Shown: piece by piece, positions 18,552-26,557 of the stretch | Numbering within the stretch: the first letter of the stretch is position 1 | Layout of the letters: each line of letters begins with the position of its first letter | Assembly (NCBI GenBank): GCA_963724625.1 | Contig: CAVRVO010000005.1 | Coordinates: forward strand, 1 to 64,000 | DNA: 64,000 nt | Reading direction: 5' to 3' | Origin: DATBVX01 sp963724625 | GTDB lineage: Bacteria > Pseudomonadota > Gammaproteobacteria > Steroidobacterales > Steroidobacteraceae | Program-made: the position numbers and the translations under genes | Notes under the pieces: model-generated | What the model was told of the DNA's origin: nothing | What the model saw: only the letters and a program-made list of their open reading frames with translations | Database searches by the model: none

Positions 18552-19805
18552 ATGCCTCCGCCCCATTCGAACCCGGCGCGCCCGCTCGGCGCGCTCGCCC
18601 CGCTGCACTACAGGCCCTTCGCGCTGGTGTGGTTGGCCACACTCCTGGGAAATATCGCGCTTTGGATGCGGGACGTTGCCTCCGGGTGGCTCATGACGTC
18701 TCTCGATCCGCGCCCGGGCATGGTCGCGCTCATCCAGGCGGCGAGTTATTTGCCCGTGGCGCTCTTCGTGCTGCCTGCGGGTGTTGTGGCCGATGTTTTC
18801 GATCGACGAACTGTCATTGTCGCAGCACAGCTCCTGCTGTGCGGAGTTGGCATCGCCCTCGGGGTACTGACACACCTCGGGTTGCTGCACCCATGGGGCC
18901 TGATCGCCCTGTGCCTGATCGGCGGCATCGTCGCAGCGTTCGCGCAGCCGGCCTGGCAAGCGATCCTTCCCGAGGTATTGCCGGCCGCGGAACTGCCGCG
19001 CGGTATGGCGCTTTACAACCTCGGATTCAATATTGCGCGCGTGATCGGGCCGGCAGCCGCAGGAGCGATCATTGCGGCGAGTGGCATCGTGGGCGCATAC
19101 GCCGCGAATGTGGTTCTCTTCATGATCGGCGCGGTCGTGCTCGCGTCGTGGAAGCATGAACCCGACCGCCATGACCGAAGCTCCGAGCCGATGTTGAGTG
19201 CACTGGCCACCGGTGCACGCTTCGTGCGCGAAAGTGCGGACCTGAGGCGCGTGCTGATCCGCGCACCACTCTTCTTTCTGTGCTTCAGTTCCTACTGGGC
19301 ACTGCTGCCTTTGCTCGCGCGCGAGCAGCTGCACGGGAGCCCCTCGTATTACGGCGCACTGTTGGGATGTCTCGGTGCCGGCGCGATCATCGGGGCGTTC
19401 GTGATGCCGCGACTGAGAGGGCACTTGGGCGGCGGCAAGCTGGTGAGATTCGGAAGCCTGGTCTCCGCCGCAACGACGATCGTACTGGCGATCACCAGCA
19501 ATCAGCTGGTCGCGGCGGCAGCGGCAGTCCTGGCGGGGACGGCGTGGATGACAGTGGTCACCACCTTCCCGCTCGCTTGCCAGGCACTACTGCCAAATTG
19601 GGTGCGCGCTCGCGGCATGGCGTTCTATCTGCTCGCGTTCTATGGATCACTGTCGGTAGGAAGCGTGATCTGGGGACAAGTGGCTCACGTATCGAGTCTG
19701 CGTACTGCGCTAATTGTCTCCGCAGTGCTGGGCGGCATTCTGGCGGTCGCCGCCGAACGCCTGCCGTGGCCTGGCGAATCAGTTAGTCGCGAGGCTCCGT
19801 CCTGA
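18552..19805 (+). CDS. MFS transporter, EntS/MFS_3 type
   Basis: A 417-residue membrane protein with about twelve spans. It has the MFS_3 signature seen in EntS-like exporters: FALVWLATLLGNIALWMRDVASGWL at the N-terminus, the loop-2 motif VVADVFDRR, and NLGFNIARVIGPAAAG. Family members export siderophores or other small molecules; the cargo here is unknown. Its last 27 bases overlap the end of the convergent MFS gene. Confidence 0.85.
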   Translation: MPPPHSNPARPLGALAPLHYRPFALVWLATLLGNIALWMRDVASGWLMTSLDPRPGMVALIQAASYLPVALFVLPAGVVADVFDRRTVIVAAQLLLCGVGIALGVLTHLGLLHPWGLIALCLIGGIVAAFAQPAWQAILPEVLPAAELPRGMALYNLGFNIARVIGPAAAGAIIAASGIVGAYAANVVLFMIGAVVLASWKHEPDRHDRSSEPMLSALATGARFVRESADLRRVLIRAPLFFLCFSSYWALLPLLAREQLHGSPSYYGALLGCLGAGAIIGAFVMPRLRGHLGGGKLVRFGSLVSAATTIVLAITSNQLVAAAAAVLAGTAWMTVVTTFPLACQALLPNWVRARGMAFYLLAFYGSLSVGSVIWGQVAHVSSLRTALIVSAVLGGILAVAAERLPWPGESVSREAPS

Positions 19806-21059
19806 CGCCACACGCTGCGCGAGTTTCGCGGGCGCGGTCTCGATCAGGAACATCGACAGCAGGCCGCCGACCAGCGCGCAGCCCAGTTGCATCAGTATCG
19901 GCGCGGCAAGCGAGGTACGGTCGGCTATGGGGCCGGCGATGGCCGAGAATCCGAAGCCACCCGCGATCTCTCCAATACCCACGACCAGGCCCATGGCCGT
20001 TGCGACGTGTCGCGGCGAAGTGCTTTCTGCGGGAATCGTACCCATGAACAGCGGGAACACTCCCGAAGCCAGCCATCCCACGGCGATGAGAGCGCCGAGA
20101 ACCGGCAACGGACCGGAATAGTAGAGCGCTGCGAGTGGACACACGGCGCCTAGGAAGGAGAACCCGATCATGATCGGCTTGCGGCCGAAGCGATCCGAGA
20201 GCGCCGGTACGACGAATGCTCCGACCGCGGCGCATACGCCGAGCACGCTCATCAGAACGCTCATCTGCGAAGGGCTGAAGTGCCGGTAGTTGGTGTAGAA
20301 GATCGGCAGAAATGCCCACGCCAGGATCATCCACGGCACCATGAATACACTGATCAGCACGCACAGCCAGACGTTACGTACGCGCAGCAGTTGGACGATC
20401 CCCAGGTGCGATGCCGAGGCACTCGCCACATTTGGTCCAGCGGGCGCCCGCGGTGGCTCGCGCACGTATTTGGCAATCAGCAGGGCGCAGATCAGGCCTG
20501 GGATGCCGGCGATGAAGAAGGACAAGCGCCAGTTGTAGTGCTCGGCAATCGCTACCAGGATCAGTGGCGCCGCGAACGATCCCAGCAGGTTGCTGAAGAA
20601 GTTCTGCATCACGCCCATGTTGAATCCGCGCCGTTCCTCGCTCGAGACCGCCATCAGGATCGTCATGGCGACCGGGAGGAACGGTCCCTCGGCGAGGCCC
20701 ATCAACAGGCGCGATGCCAGGAGCACGCCAAACGACTGGGCGATACCCGATAGGAACGAGCACAGGGAGAACGAGAGCACTGACACGAGCAGGAACGGCT
20801 TACGTATCCCGAGACGATCCGACCATGCTCCAAAAAAATAGGCGGACAGCGCCCAGGTGACTGAGAGCGCCGATCCCAGCAGGCCGATCTGCGTGTTGTT
20901 GAGTTTGAGCTCCGCCGCGATGAAGGGGCTGAGATAGCCGGCCGCGTTGCGATCGAAGAAAACGAATCCGAAAGTGAGGCAGAGTAAGAACAGCACGCCG
21001 GTCTCGTACGAAAACACCCGACCGCGTGCGTTCATTGGATGCAATCCCGCATGGTTCAC
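19779..21059 (-). CDS. MFS transporter of the ACS (anion:cation symporter) type
   Basis: A 426-residue protein with twelve predicted spans. Signatures are FVFFDRNAAGYLSPFI in the first helix, GAWSDRLGIRKPFLL in loop 2 and LLMGLAEGPFLPVAM in helix 4, as in sugar-acid/hexuronate and aromatic-acid transporters. The start is GTG 21059; ATG 21035 is equally possible. It lies 73 bases downstream of the GH3 gene on the same strand, so an imported product of GH3 cleavage is plausible but unproven. Confidence 0.85.
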   Translation of the reverse strand: MNHAGLHPMNARGRVFSYETGVLFLLCLTFGFVFFDRNAAGYLSPFIAAELKLNNTQIGLLGSALSVTWALSAYFFGAWSDRLGIRKPFLLVSVLSFSLCSFLSGIAQSFGVLLASRLLMGLAEGPFLPVAMTILMAVSSEERRGFNMGVMQNFFSNLLGSFAAPLILVAIAEHYNWRLSFFIAGIPGLICALLIAKYVREPPRAPAGPNVASASASHLGIVQLLRVRNVWLCVLISVFMVPWMILAWAFLPIFYTNYRHFSPSQMSVLMSVLGVCAAVGAFVVPALSDRFGRKPIMIGFSFLGAVCPLAALYYSGPLPVLGALIAVGWLASGVFPLFMGTIPAESTSPRHVATAMGLVVGIGEIAGGFGFSAIAGPIADRTSLAAPILMQLGCALVGGLLSMFLIETAPAKLAQRVASGRSLATN

Positions 21060-21132
21060 TCCCCCGGTTTCGTGCTGCGAAGTATGCAGACGGCCGAGGC
21101 CGCCGGATAGACTGAAAGGGAAGTGAAAGCCG

Positions 21133-23460
21133 CTACGGGGTAACTTCGAGCGTCACTTTCTTCAGATCCACGGAATTCGGCCCGGCCATGATCTCGAAAG
21201 CGCCGGGCTCGACGACATATTTCATATCCTTGTCCCAGAGTGCCAGAGCCTCGCGCCCGATCGTGAAGCTGATTGTCGTTGCAGCGCCCGGGGCAAGCGG
21301 CACCCGCTGGAAACCGCGCAGTTTCTTGACCGGCTGCGTGACCGAGCTGACCAGATCGCGAACGTAAAGCTGCACGACTTCATCGCCGGCAATCTTCCCG
21401 GTGTTGCGAACGTCGACCGACACGGTCACCGAGCCGTCAGTCTTGATCTGCGGTGAGGACAATACAGGCTCTCCGATCGCGAAAGTCGTGTAGGAGAGTC
21501 CGAAACCAAATGGAAATAGCGGCTCTTTGCTCGACAACAGGTACCCGCGATGGGCGCTCGGCTTCTCGTTATAGGTCATTGTCAGCTGGCCGACGGAGCG
21601 GGGAATCGTGACGGGAAGCTTCCCGCCCGGATTCGCATCACCGAACAGGATGTCGGCCATGGCGGTGCCACCTTCCTGCCCCAGGTACCACCCTTCGATC
21701 AGCGCATTCGCCTTGGCGGCGACGTTGACGACGGACAGCGGCGCACCGTTGATCAGTATCACGATCACTGGTTTTCCGAGCGCGAACATTGCATCGGCGA
21801 GCTCGTTCTGTTCGCCGACGAGCTCAAGAGTCGTGCGATCGCCGAGATGCTCGGTGTCCCAAGCTTCACGGCTTAGAGCAGCGCTGGCGCCGAGGGCGAG
21901 CACGATGGCATCCGCCTGACGTGCGACTTGCACGGCTTCCTCGATGCGACGACGATTCTCCGCCGGGTCGGCGAGCACTACGTTGTTCTCCCACCAGTCG
22001 CCCTTGTCGGTGAGGCGTACTCCTTCGGCACTCACGACACGTACTCGATCGCCGACCTTCGCCTTGATGCCTTCCAGGATGCTGATCGTGCGAGTCGGCA
22101 CATCCGAGTAACCGCCGAGCTGGGCAACTACCGCATTGGGTCCGATGACGGCGAGCGTCTTGAGTGTCTCCACGCGCAGTGGAAGTGCGCCATCGTTTTT
22201 CAGAAGAACGACCGCCTTGTGCCCAGCCTCGACGGCGAGGGCGCGCGCCTCCGCGTTGTCGGTGATGCGCTCGGCGTAATCGGCATCGGCATAGGGGTGC
22301 TCGAATACGCCGGACAGGAACTTCAAGCGCAACATGCGCCGGACCGCGGTGTCGATCTCGGCCTGCGTTACGAGACCGGCGGCGAGCGCCTCCGGGAGCT
22401 TGCCATAGGCTTCGCCGTCCGGAAGATCGAAGTCGACTCCGGCGTGCAGAGCGCGCACGCCCGCGTGCATCAGGTCAGGCTCGACATGATGGATGGTGTT
22501 GAGTTGCGCGATGCCCGAGTAGTCGCTCGCGACGGATCCCTTGAAGCCCATTTCCTCGCGCAGGATCTTGCCAAGCAACCAGGTATTCGCGTGCGATGGG
22601 ACACCGTCGATTTCGTTGTATGACGGCATGACGTTCTGCGCGTTGGCACGCTGTATGGCGGCCTGGAACGGTGGAAAGAAAATCTCGCGCAGAATCCGCT
22701 CGGAGATGTTGGCGGGTGCGACATTGTTGCCACCCTCCGGCTGTCCATGGCCGGTCATGTGCTTGAGTGTGGCGAACACGTGTCCAGGGGCCAGCGGGAG
22801 TGAATCGCCCTGAAATCCGCGCACCGCCGCGACCCCCAGCTCGCTGACCAGATACGGATCTTCGCCGTAGGTCTCCTCGAATCGACCCCAGCGCGCGTCG
22901 CGCGCCACGTCAACGACCGGCGCCAGCACCATTTGCGCACCACGCGCACGGATCTCACGTGCGGCGACGGTGAATACGCGCGTCAGTAATGGTGGGTCCC
23001 AGGAGCTTGCCAAGGCGATTGCCTGCGGAAAGTTGGTCGCCCCCCGGGCGGCATATCCATGCAAGCCCTCCTCGTGGAACAGCACTGGTATGCCAAGCCT
23101 GGTGTTGCTGATCGCATCACGTTGGATGGCATTGACGAGTGCCACGGTTTGTCGCTCATCGCGAAACGGTTGCTCGAGCGGGCTGCTTGGCCCCTTCCGA
23201 TCGTTGGGCCGTGAAAACTGCCCAATGCCGGCGGGAAAAAGGCGTCGTCGTTTGTCCGGATCAAATTGCCCGGCGGCGTTGAACAGCTCACTCTTCCGTG
23301 CCCAGACTGCCGTGATCTGCGCGACCTTCTCCTCCAGGGTCATGCGGGCCAGCAGATCCTCCACTCGCTGCTCGACCGGCGCCGAGGGGTTCTTGTAAAG
23401 AATGGGCTCCTGCGGCTGCGCCGCACTCGCGAGCGCCCATGCCATCGATGCCACGACCAC
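21133..23460 (-). CDS. GH3 beta-glucosidase/xylosidase (BglX-like), exported; leader probably mis-started
   Basis: About 775 residues. The GH3 barrel shows ARMTLEEKVAQITAVW, LHGYAARGATNFPQ, FEETYGEDPYLVSELG, TLKHMTGHGQPEGG and the nucleophile site VASDYSG (Asp313). The sandwich domain (HKAVVLLKNDGALPL) and an Fn3-like C-terminus follow, without a PA14 insert. The GTG start at 23460 leaves a leader with no basic n-region. An ATG at 23510, preceded by a GGGGGG site, reads MKSLRRE and would join KRCTRPYASAGVVVASMAWALASAA if one base were restored near 23490. A XylR-type operator lies 18 bases further upstream. Confidence 0.88.
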   Translation of the reverse strand: MVVASMAWALASAAQPQEPILYKNPSAPVEQRVEDLLARMTLEEKVAQITAVWARKSELFNAAGQFDPDKRRRLFPAGIGQFSRPNDRKGPSSPLEQPFRDERQTVALVNAIQRDAISNTRLGIPVLFHEEGLHGYAARGATNFPQAIALASSWDPPLLTRVFTVAAREIRARGAQMVLAPVVDVARDARWGRFEETYGEDPYLVSELGVAAVRGFQGDSLPLAPGHVFATLKHMTGHGQPEGGNNVAPANISERILREIFFPPFQAAIQRANAQNVMPSYNEIDGVPSHANTWLLGKILREEMGFKGSVASDYSGIAQLNTIHHVEPDLMHAGVRALHAGVDFDLPDGEAYGKLPEALAAGLVTQAEIDTAVRRMLRLKFLSGVFEHPYADADYAERITDNAEARALAVEAGHKAVVLLKNDGALPLRVETLKTLAVIGPNAVVAQLGGYSDVPTRTISILEGIKAKVGDRVRVVSAEGVRLTDKGDWWENNVVLADPAENRRRIEEAVQVARQADAIVLALGASAALSREAWDTEHLGDRTTLELVGEQNELADAMFALGKPVIVILINGAPLSVVNVAAKANALIEGWYLGQEGGTAMADILFGDANPGGKLPVTIPRSVGQLTMTYNEKPSAHRGYLLSSKEPLFPFGFGLSYTTFAIGEPVLSSPQIKTDGSVTVSVDVRNTGKIAGDEVVQLYVRDLVSSVTQPVKKLRGFQRVPLAPGAATTISFTIGREALALWDKDMKYVVEPGAFEIMAGPNSVDLKKVTLEVTP

Positions 23461-23776
23461 TCCCGCCGATGCGTACGGTCTCGTGCAACGTTTCTCGCCG
23501 TAGGCTTTTCATTCGCGCCCCCCTTTTTGGTACCGTTATCATAGCTGCAAGCCACAGCCAAGTGCGCGGTCCTTCAAGCGTGTTGTGGGTTGGACGCGTG
23601 CGAACTCTGGGCGCAAACACTATCGGCGCACGTGTGATCGCTGCCATCGAGATCGGTATGGGTTGTGACGCCGTCGCGACAATTAGAGTCCGACAGTACT
23701 GGAATTTTCTGGGCGTGAGGCGCGCAATCCACCTGGAGGTCAGCAACCTGTGACGGTCAGAAGAGGAGCAACCAGC
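23461..23776. other. Divergent intergenic region between GH3 and oxidoreductase genes
   Basis: The minus-strand side holds the probable true leader of the GH3 gene (ATG at 23508-23510) and the operator at 23528-23541. Bases 23560-23760 contain no convincing gene or hairpin. The plus-strand side ends with a strong AAGAGGAG ribosome-binding site before the small reading frame at 23777. Confidence 0.5.
23528..23541. promoter_or_regulatory. XylR/LacI-type operator upstream of GH3
   Basis: TGGTACCGTTATCA matches the palindromic pattern TGNTANCGNTANCA typical of LacI-family sugar operators such as the Xanthomonas xyl box. It is 18 bases before the likely GH3 ATG on the minus strand. Two similar sites flank the nearby LacI gene, supporting one regulon. 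Confidence 0.7.
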
Positions 23777-23833
23777 ATGTCCGCTGCTGATTCCCGTGTT
23801 CGGGACGGTCGTGAGCGATTGGTGCGACTCTGA
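23777..23833 (+). CDS. Possible 18-codon leader reading frame coupled to the oxidoreductase
   Basis: ATG 23777 has the best ribosome-binding site in the area (AGAGGAG, nine bases before). It encodes MSAADSRVRDGRERLVRL and stops at TGA 23831-23833, whose A is the first base of the oxidoreductase ATG. The oxidoreductase has no strong site of its own, so it may be translated by re-initiation. A lost base that once joined the two frames is the alternative. Confidence 0.35.
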   Translation: MSAADSRVRDGRERLVRL

Positions 23834-25197
23834 TGAGCAGGCTGCTGTCGTTTCTCACGGCGCTCGCGTTGCATGCGCCGGTGTCGTTACGCGCTCAAGC
23901 TGAAGACGCGCCTGCGGTGCGCCTGATCACGCTCGATCCCGGGCATTTTCACGCCGCGCTCGTGCAGAAGTTCATGTACGACGGCGTCGATCCTCGCGTT
24001 CGCGTCTATGCACCGGGCGGCGGAGACCTCAGTGACCATCTTGAGCGCATCGCGGCGTTCAACACTCGCCCCGATCAACCGACACATTGGCGCGAGGAGG
24101 TGTACAGCGGCCGGGATTACCTGCAGAAGATGCTCCTCGAGAGAGCTGGAAACGTCGTTGTGATCTCCGGCAACAACGCGCGCAAGACGGAATATATGTG
24201 GCGCGCCATTGAGGCCGGCATGAATGTGCTGGCTGACAAGCCAATGGTGATCCAGCCCGCCGACTTCCCGCGCCTGCAACAGACATTCTTAATAGCGCAG
24301 CATAAGGGCGTTCTTCTCATGGACATCATGACCGAACGGTACGAGATCACCAACGCCCTGCAACGCGCTTTGTCGCAACAGACGGCGTTGTTCGGTGAGC
24401 TCCTGCACGGCACACCCGAAAATCCCGCGATTACCAAGCAGAGTGTGCATCACTTCTCCAAGATCGTCGCCGGCGCGCCATTGAAGCGCCCGCAGTGGTT
24501 CTTCGATGTGCGCCAGCAAGGCGAGGGAATCGTCGATGTCACGACGCATCTCGTCGACCTGGTGCAGTGGGAGGCTTTTCCGGAGCAGGCGCTGCAGCCC
24601 GCTGACGTGACAGTCCTCACGGCACGCCGCTGGGTCACCCCAATTTCACGAGCACAGTTCAAGCAGGTCACCGGCGCGGAGAATTTTCCGCCGGAGCTGC
24701 AGCGCGATGTCTTGGACGGAACCTTGCAGGTGTACTCGAATGGCGAGTTCACCTATCGCTTGCGCGGCGTGCACGTGCGCGTATCAGTGCAGTGGAATTT
24801 CGAAGCACCGCCCGGAACCGGTGACACTCATTACTCCGTCATGCGCGGCAGCAAGGCGGATCTCACCATCCGGCAGGGCGCGGAGGAGAGTTTCAAGCCG
24901 GTGCTTTACGTCGAGAAAGCCGCCGGGATCGACGCGGCCGCTTTCGAGGTCGCGCTGCAAGCGGCGATTGTTGCGCTGCAGGGAACCTATCCTGGCATCG
25001 GGACGCGGCGCGAGGCCGAGGCCTGGCTGATCACCGTGCCGGAAAAGTACAACGTTGGCCACGAAGCGCACTTCGCGCAGGTGACGGAGAACTTCCTGCG
25101 CTACCTGCGAGCAGGGGAGCTGCCCGCATGGGAAGTGCCGAACATGCTCACCAAGTGCGCCACGATCATGCAGGCTTTTCAGCTGAGCCATCCCTGA
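23833..25197 (+). CDS. Exported Gfo/Idh/MocA-type putative oxidoreductase
   Basis: A 454-residue protein with a signal peptide (LLSFLTALALHAPVSLRAQA). It has a Gfo/Idh-like Rossmann domain (VRLITLDPGHFHAALVQ, VVVISGNNARKTEYM, MNVLADKPMVI) followed by a large C-terminal domain of the Oxidoreduct_C type (GEGIVDVTTHLVDLVQWEAF, SVQWNFEAPPGTGDTHYSVMRG). Relatives are found in polysaccharide-utilisation loci and act on sugars or sugar acids, but export makes an ordinary cytosolic NAD role uncertain. It is divergent from the GH3 gene and 152 bases before the LacI regulator. Confidence 0.8.
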   Translation: MSRLLSFLTALALHAPVSLRAQAEDAPAVRLITLDPGHFHAALVQKFMYDGVDPRVRVYAPGGGDLSDHLERIAAFNTRPDQPTHWREEVYSGRDYLQKMLLERAGNVVVISGNNARKTEYMWRAIEAGMNVLADKPMVIQPADFPRLQQTFLIAQHKGVLLMDIMTERYEITNALQRALSQQTALFGELLHGTPENPAITKQSVHHFSKIVAGAPLKRPQWFFDVRQQGEGIVDVTTHLVDLVQWEAFPEQALQPADVTVLTARRWVTPISRAQFKQVTGAENFPPELQRDVLDGTLQVYSNGEFTYRLRGVHVRVSVQWNFEAPPGTGDTHYSVMRGSKADLTIRQGAEESFKPVLYVEKAAGIDAAAFEVALQAAIVALQGTYPGIGTRREAEAWLITVPEKYNVGHEAHFAQVTENFLRYLRAGELPAWEVPNMLTKCATIMQAFQLSHP

Positions 25198-25303
25198 TGC
25201 GCATTGGGTGGGGGACATCAGGCTGTGTCCCGTCGTGGGTCCGGTCTGCCCCGGGGGCGCACACGCGGGCGAAACCGCCTCACGCCGGTTTGTATCGATC
25301 TGT

Positions 25304-25317
25304 TGTTAACGGTAACG
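25304..25317. promoter_or_regulatory. XylR/LacI-type operator upstream of its regulator gene
   Basis: TGTTAACGGTAACG matches TGNTANCGNTANCA at all but the last fixed base. It is 33 bases before the LacI-family ATG, where it would allow autoregulation. Confidence 0.6.
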
Positions 25318-25349
25318 TACGCTTAGCGCCAGATGTCGGATACGAGTGC

Positions 25350-26414
25350 ATGAACGCAGCGGTAAAGAAGACACGACGGCGCAGAGGCAGTGCGGTCACG
25401 ATCCACGAGGTGGCCCGCAAGGCCGGCGTGTCACCGATGACGGTTTCACGCGTGACCAACGGCGAGAACAACGTCCGTGAGGCCACGCGAGACCTGGTCA
25501 TGCGTGCCATTCGGGAGCTCAACTATTCGCCGAATACAGCCGCGAGGACTCTCGCGGGCGCGCAGGGCACCCGCATCGCCCTCATCTACTCCAACCCGAG
25601 CGCCGCCTACCTGAGCGAACTGCTGGTTGGCGCCCTCGACAAGGCCAGCCGGAGCGCCTGCGAACTGATCCTCGACAAATGGGGCAATCTGAAGCCCGCC
25701 GCCGAGCGCACTGCAGCGCGCAAACTCGCCCAGAGCGTCGCCGGCGTGATCCTTCCACCCCCGCTGTGCGAATCGACGATCATTTCCTCGGAGCTGGCGG
25801 CGGCGCGCATTCCGGTTGTTGCCGTCGCCACCGGGCGCTTTCGTCCGGACGTATGTTGCGTCCGAATCGATGATTTTCGGGCCGCCAGTGACATGACCAC
25901 GCACCTGATTGGGTTGGGCCATACCCGCATCGGGTTTATCAAGGGTCATCCCAATCAGACCGCGAGCGCGCAGCGTTTCGCCGGCTTCCAGGCCACCATG
26001 GAGGAATCCGGCCTGACGCCAAATCCCGCGTATATCGAACAGGGATACTTCACGTACCGCTCCGGACTGGAAGCAGCGGAGCTGCTCTTGGGCCGCAAGC
26101 GCCCCCCCACCGCGATCTTCGCCAGCAATGACGATATGGCGGCGGCGGTCATCTCCGTGGCCCACCGTCGGGGGCTCGAGGTGCCACGCGACCTCTCGGT
26201 AGTCGGTTTCGACGATACCCCGACGGCTACCACCGTATGGCCGGAGCTCACGACGATCCGTCAGCCCATTGCTGCCATGGCCGAGGCAGCCCTCAACCTG
26301 GTCTTGCGCCAGATCCGGCAGCGCAAGGATGGCGAAGCCGCCGAGCCGATTGACCACCTGTTCGACCACGAACTGGTAAAGCGCGATTCCGACGCCCCGC
26401 CTCCCGAGGCATAG
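25350..26414 (+). CDS. xylR: LacI-family regulator, XylR-like
   Basis: A 354-residue repressor. ATG 25350 was chosen because the helix-turn-helix starts soon after it: VTIHEVARKAGVSPMTVSRVTNG near residues 15-35, then the hinge SPNTAARTLAG. The periplasmic-binding-like effector domain (IALIYSNPSAAYLSELLVGALDKA, HTRIGFIKGHPNQTASAQRF, FASNDDMAAAVISVAHRRGLEVP, VVGFDDTP) is complete. Its position before the symporter and Weimberg genes, and the three matching operators around it, support xylose or a xylo-oligosaccharide as effector. That assignment is inference. Confidence 0.88.
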   Translation: MNAAVKKTRRRRGSAVTIHEVARKAGVSPMTVSRVTNGENNVREATRDLVMRAIRELNYSPNTAARTLAGAQGTRIALIYSNPSAAYLSELLVGALDKASRSACELILDKWGNLKPAAERTAARKLAQSVAGVILPPPLCESTIISSELAAARIPVVAVATGRFRPDVCCVRIDDFRAASDMTTHLIGLGHTRIGFIKGHPNQTASAQRFAGFQATMEESGLTPNPAYIEQGYFTYRSGLEAAELLLGRKRPPTAIFASNDDMAAAVISVAHRRGLEVPRDLSVVGFDDTPTATTVWPELTTIRQPIAAMAEAALNLVLRQIRQRKDGEAAEPIDHLFDHELVKRDSDAPPPEA

Positions 26415-26437
26415 CTTTCCCTGTCTAGGTCGGGCCG

Positions 26438-26464
26438 GTACCTGGGCACCAGCACCCGGGTACC
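26438..26464 (+). terminator. Hairpin after the LacI gene, possible weak terminator
   Basis: GGTACCTGGG and CCCGGTACC pair with one bulged T around an eight-base loop. The run after it (TTGTATT) is not a clean T-tract, so termination is uncertain. It sits between the regulator stop and the symporter promoter. Confidence 0.4.
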
Positions 26465-26470
26465 TTGTAT

Positions 26471-26487
26471 TATGATAGCGCTATCAT
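26471..26487 (+). promoter_or_regulatory. Perfect palindromic XylR/LacI operator overlapping a -10 box
   Basis: ATGATAGCGCTATCAT (26472-26487) is a perfect 16-base palindrome whose core fits TGNTANCGNTANCA. TATGAT at 26471-26476 looks like a -10 element overlapped by the left arm, so a bound repressor would block the promoter of the symporter and Weimberg genes. The -35 region is weak. Confidence 0.8.
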
Positions 26488-26557
26488 TTAGGCTTCCAGC
26501 CAACCGGTACGAGGCCGCTCAGAAGACCTCCACCCGCCATCAAGGAGACCGCGCGCG

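Noticed and set aside
18432..19424. Long minus-strand reading frame extending upstream of the small protein at 18048-18431
   Set aside because: It lies antisense to a clear MFS transporter, is rich in Arg/His/Gln with no motifs, and only the part from the Met at 18431 looks like protein.
26438..26464. Hairpin as a mobile-element end or attachment site
   Set aside because: No matching repeat or transposase or integrase is visible in the window; a weak terminator is simpler.
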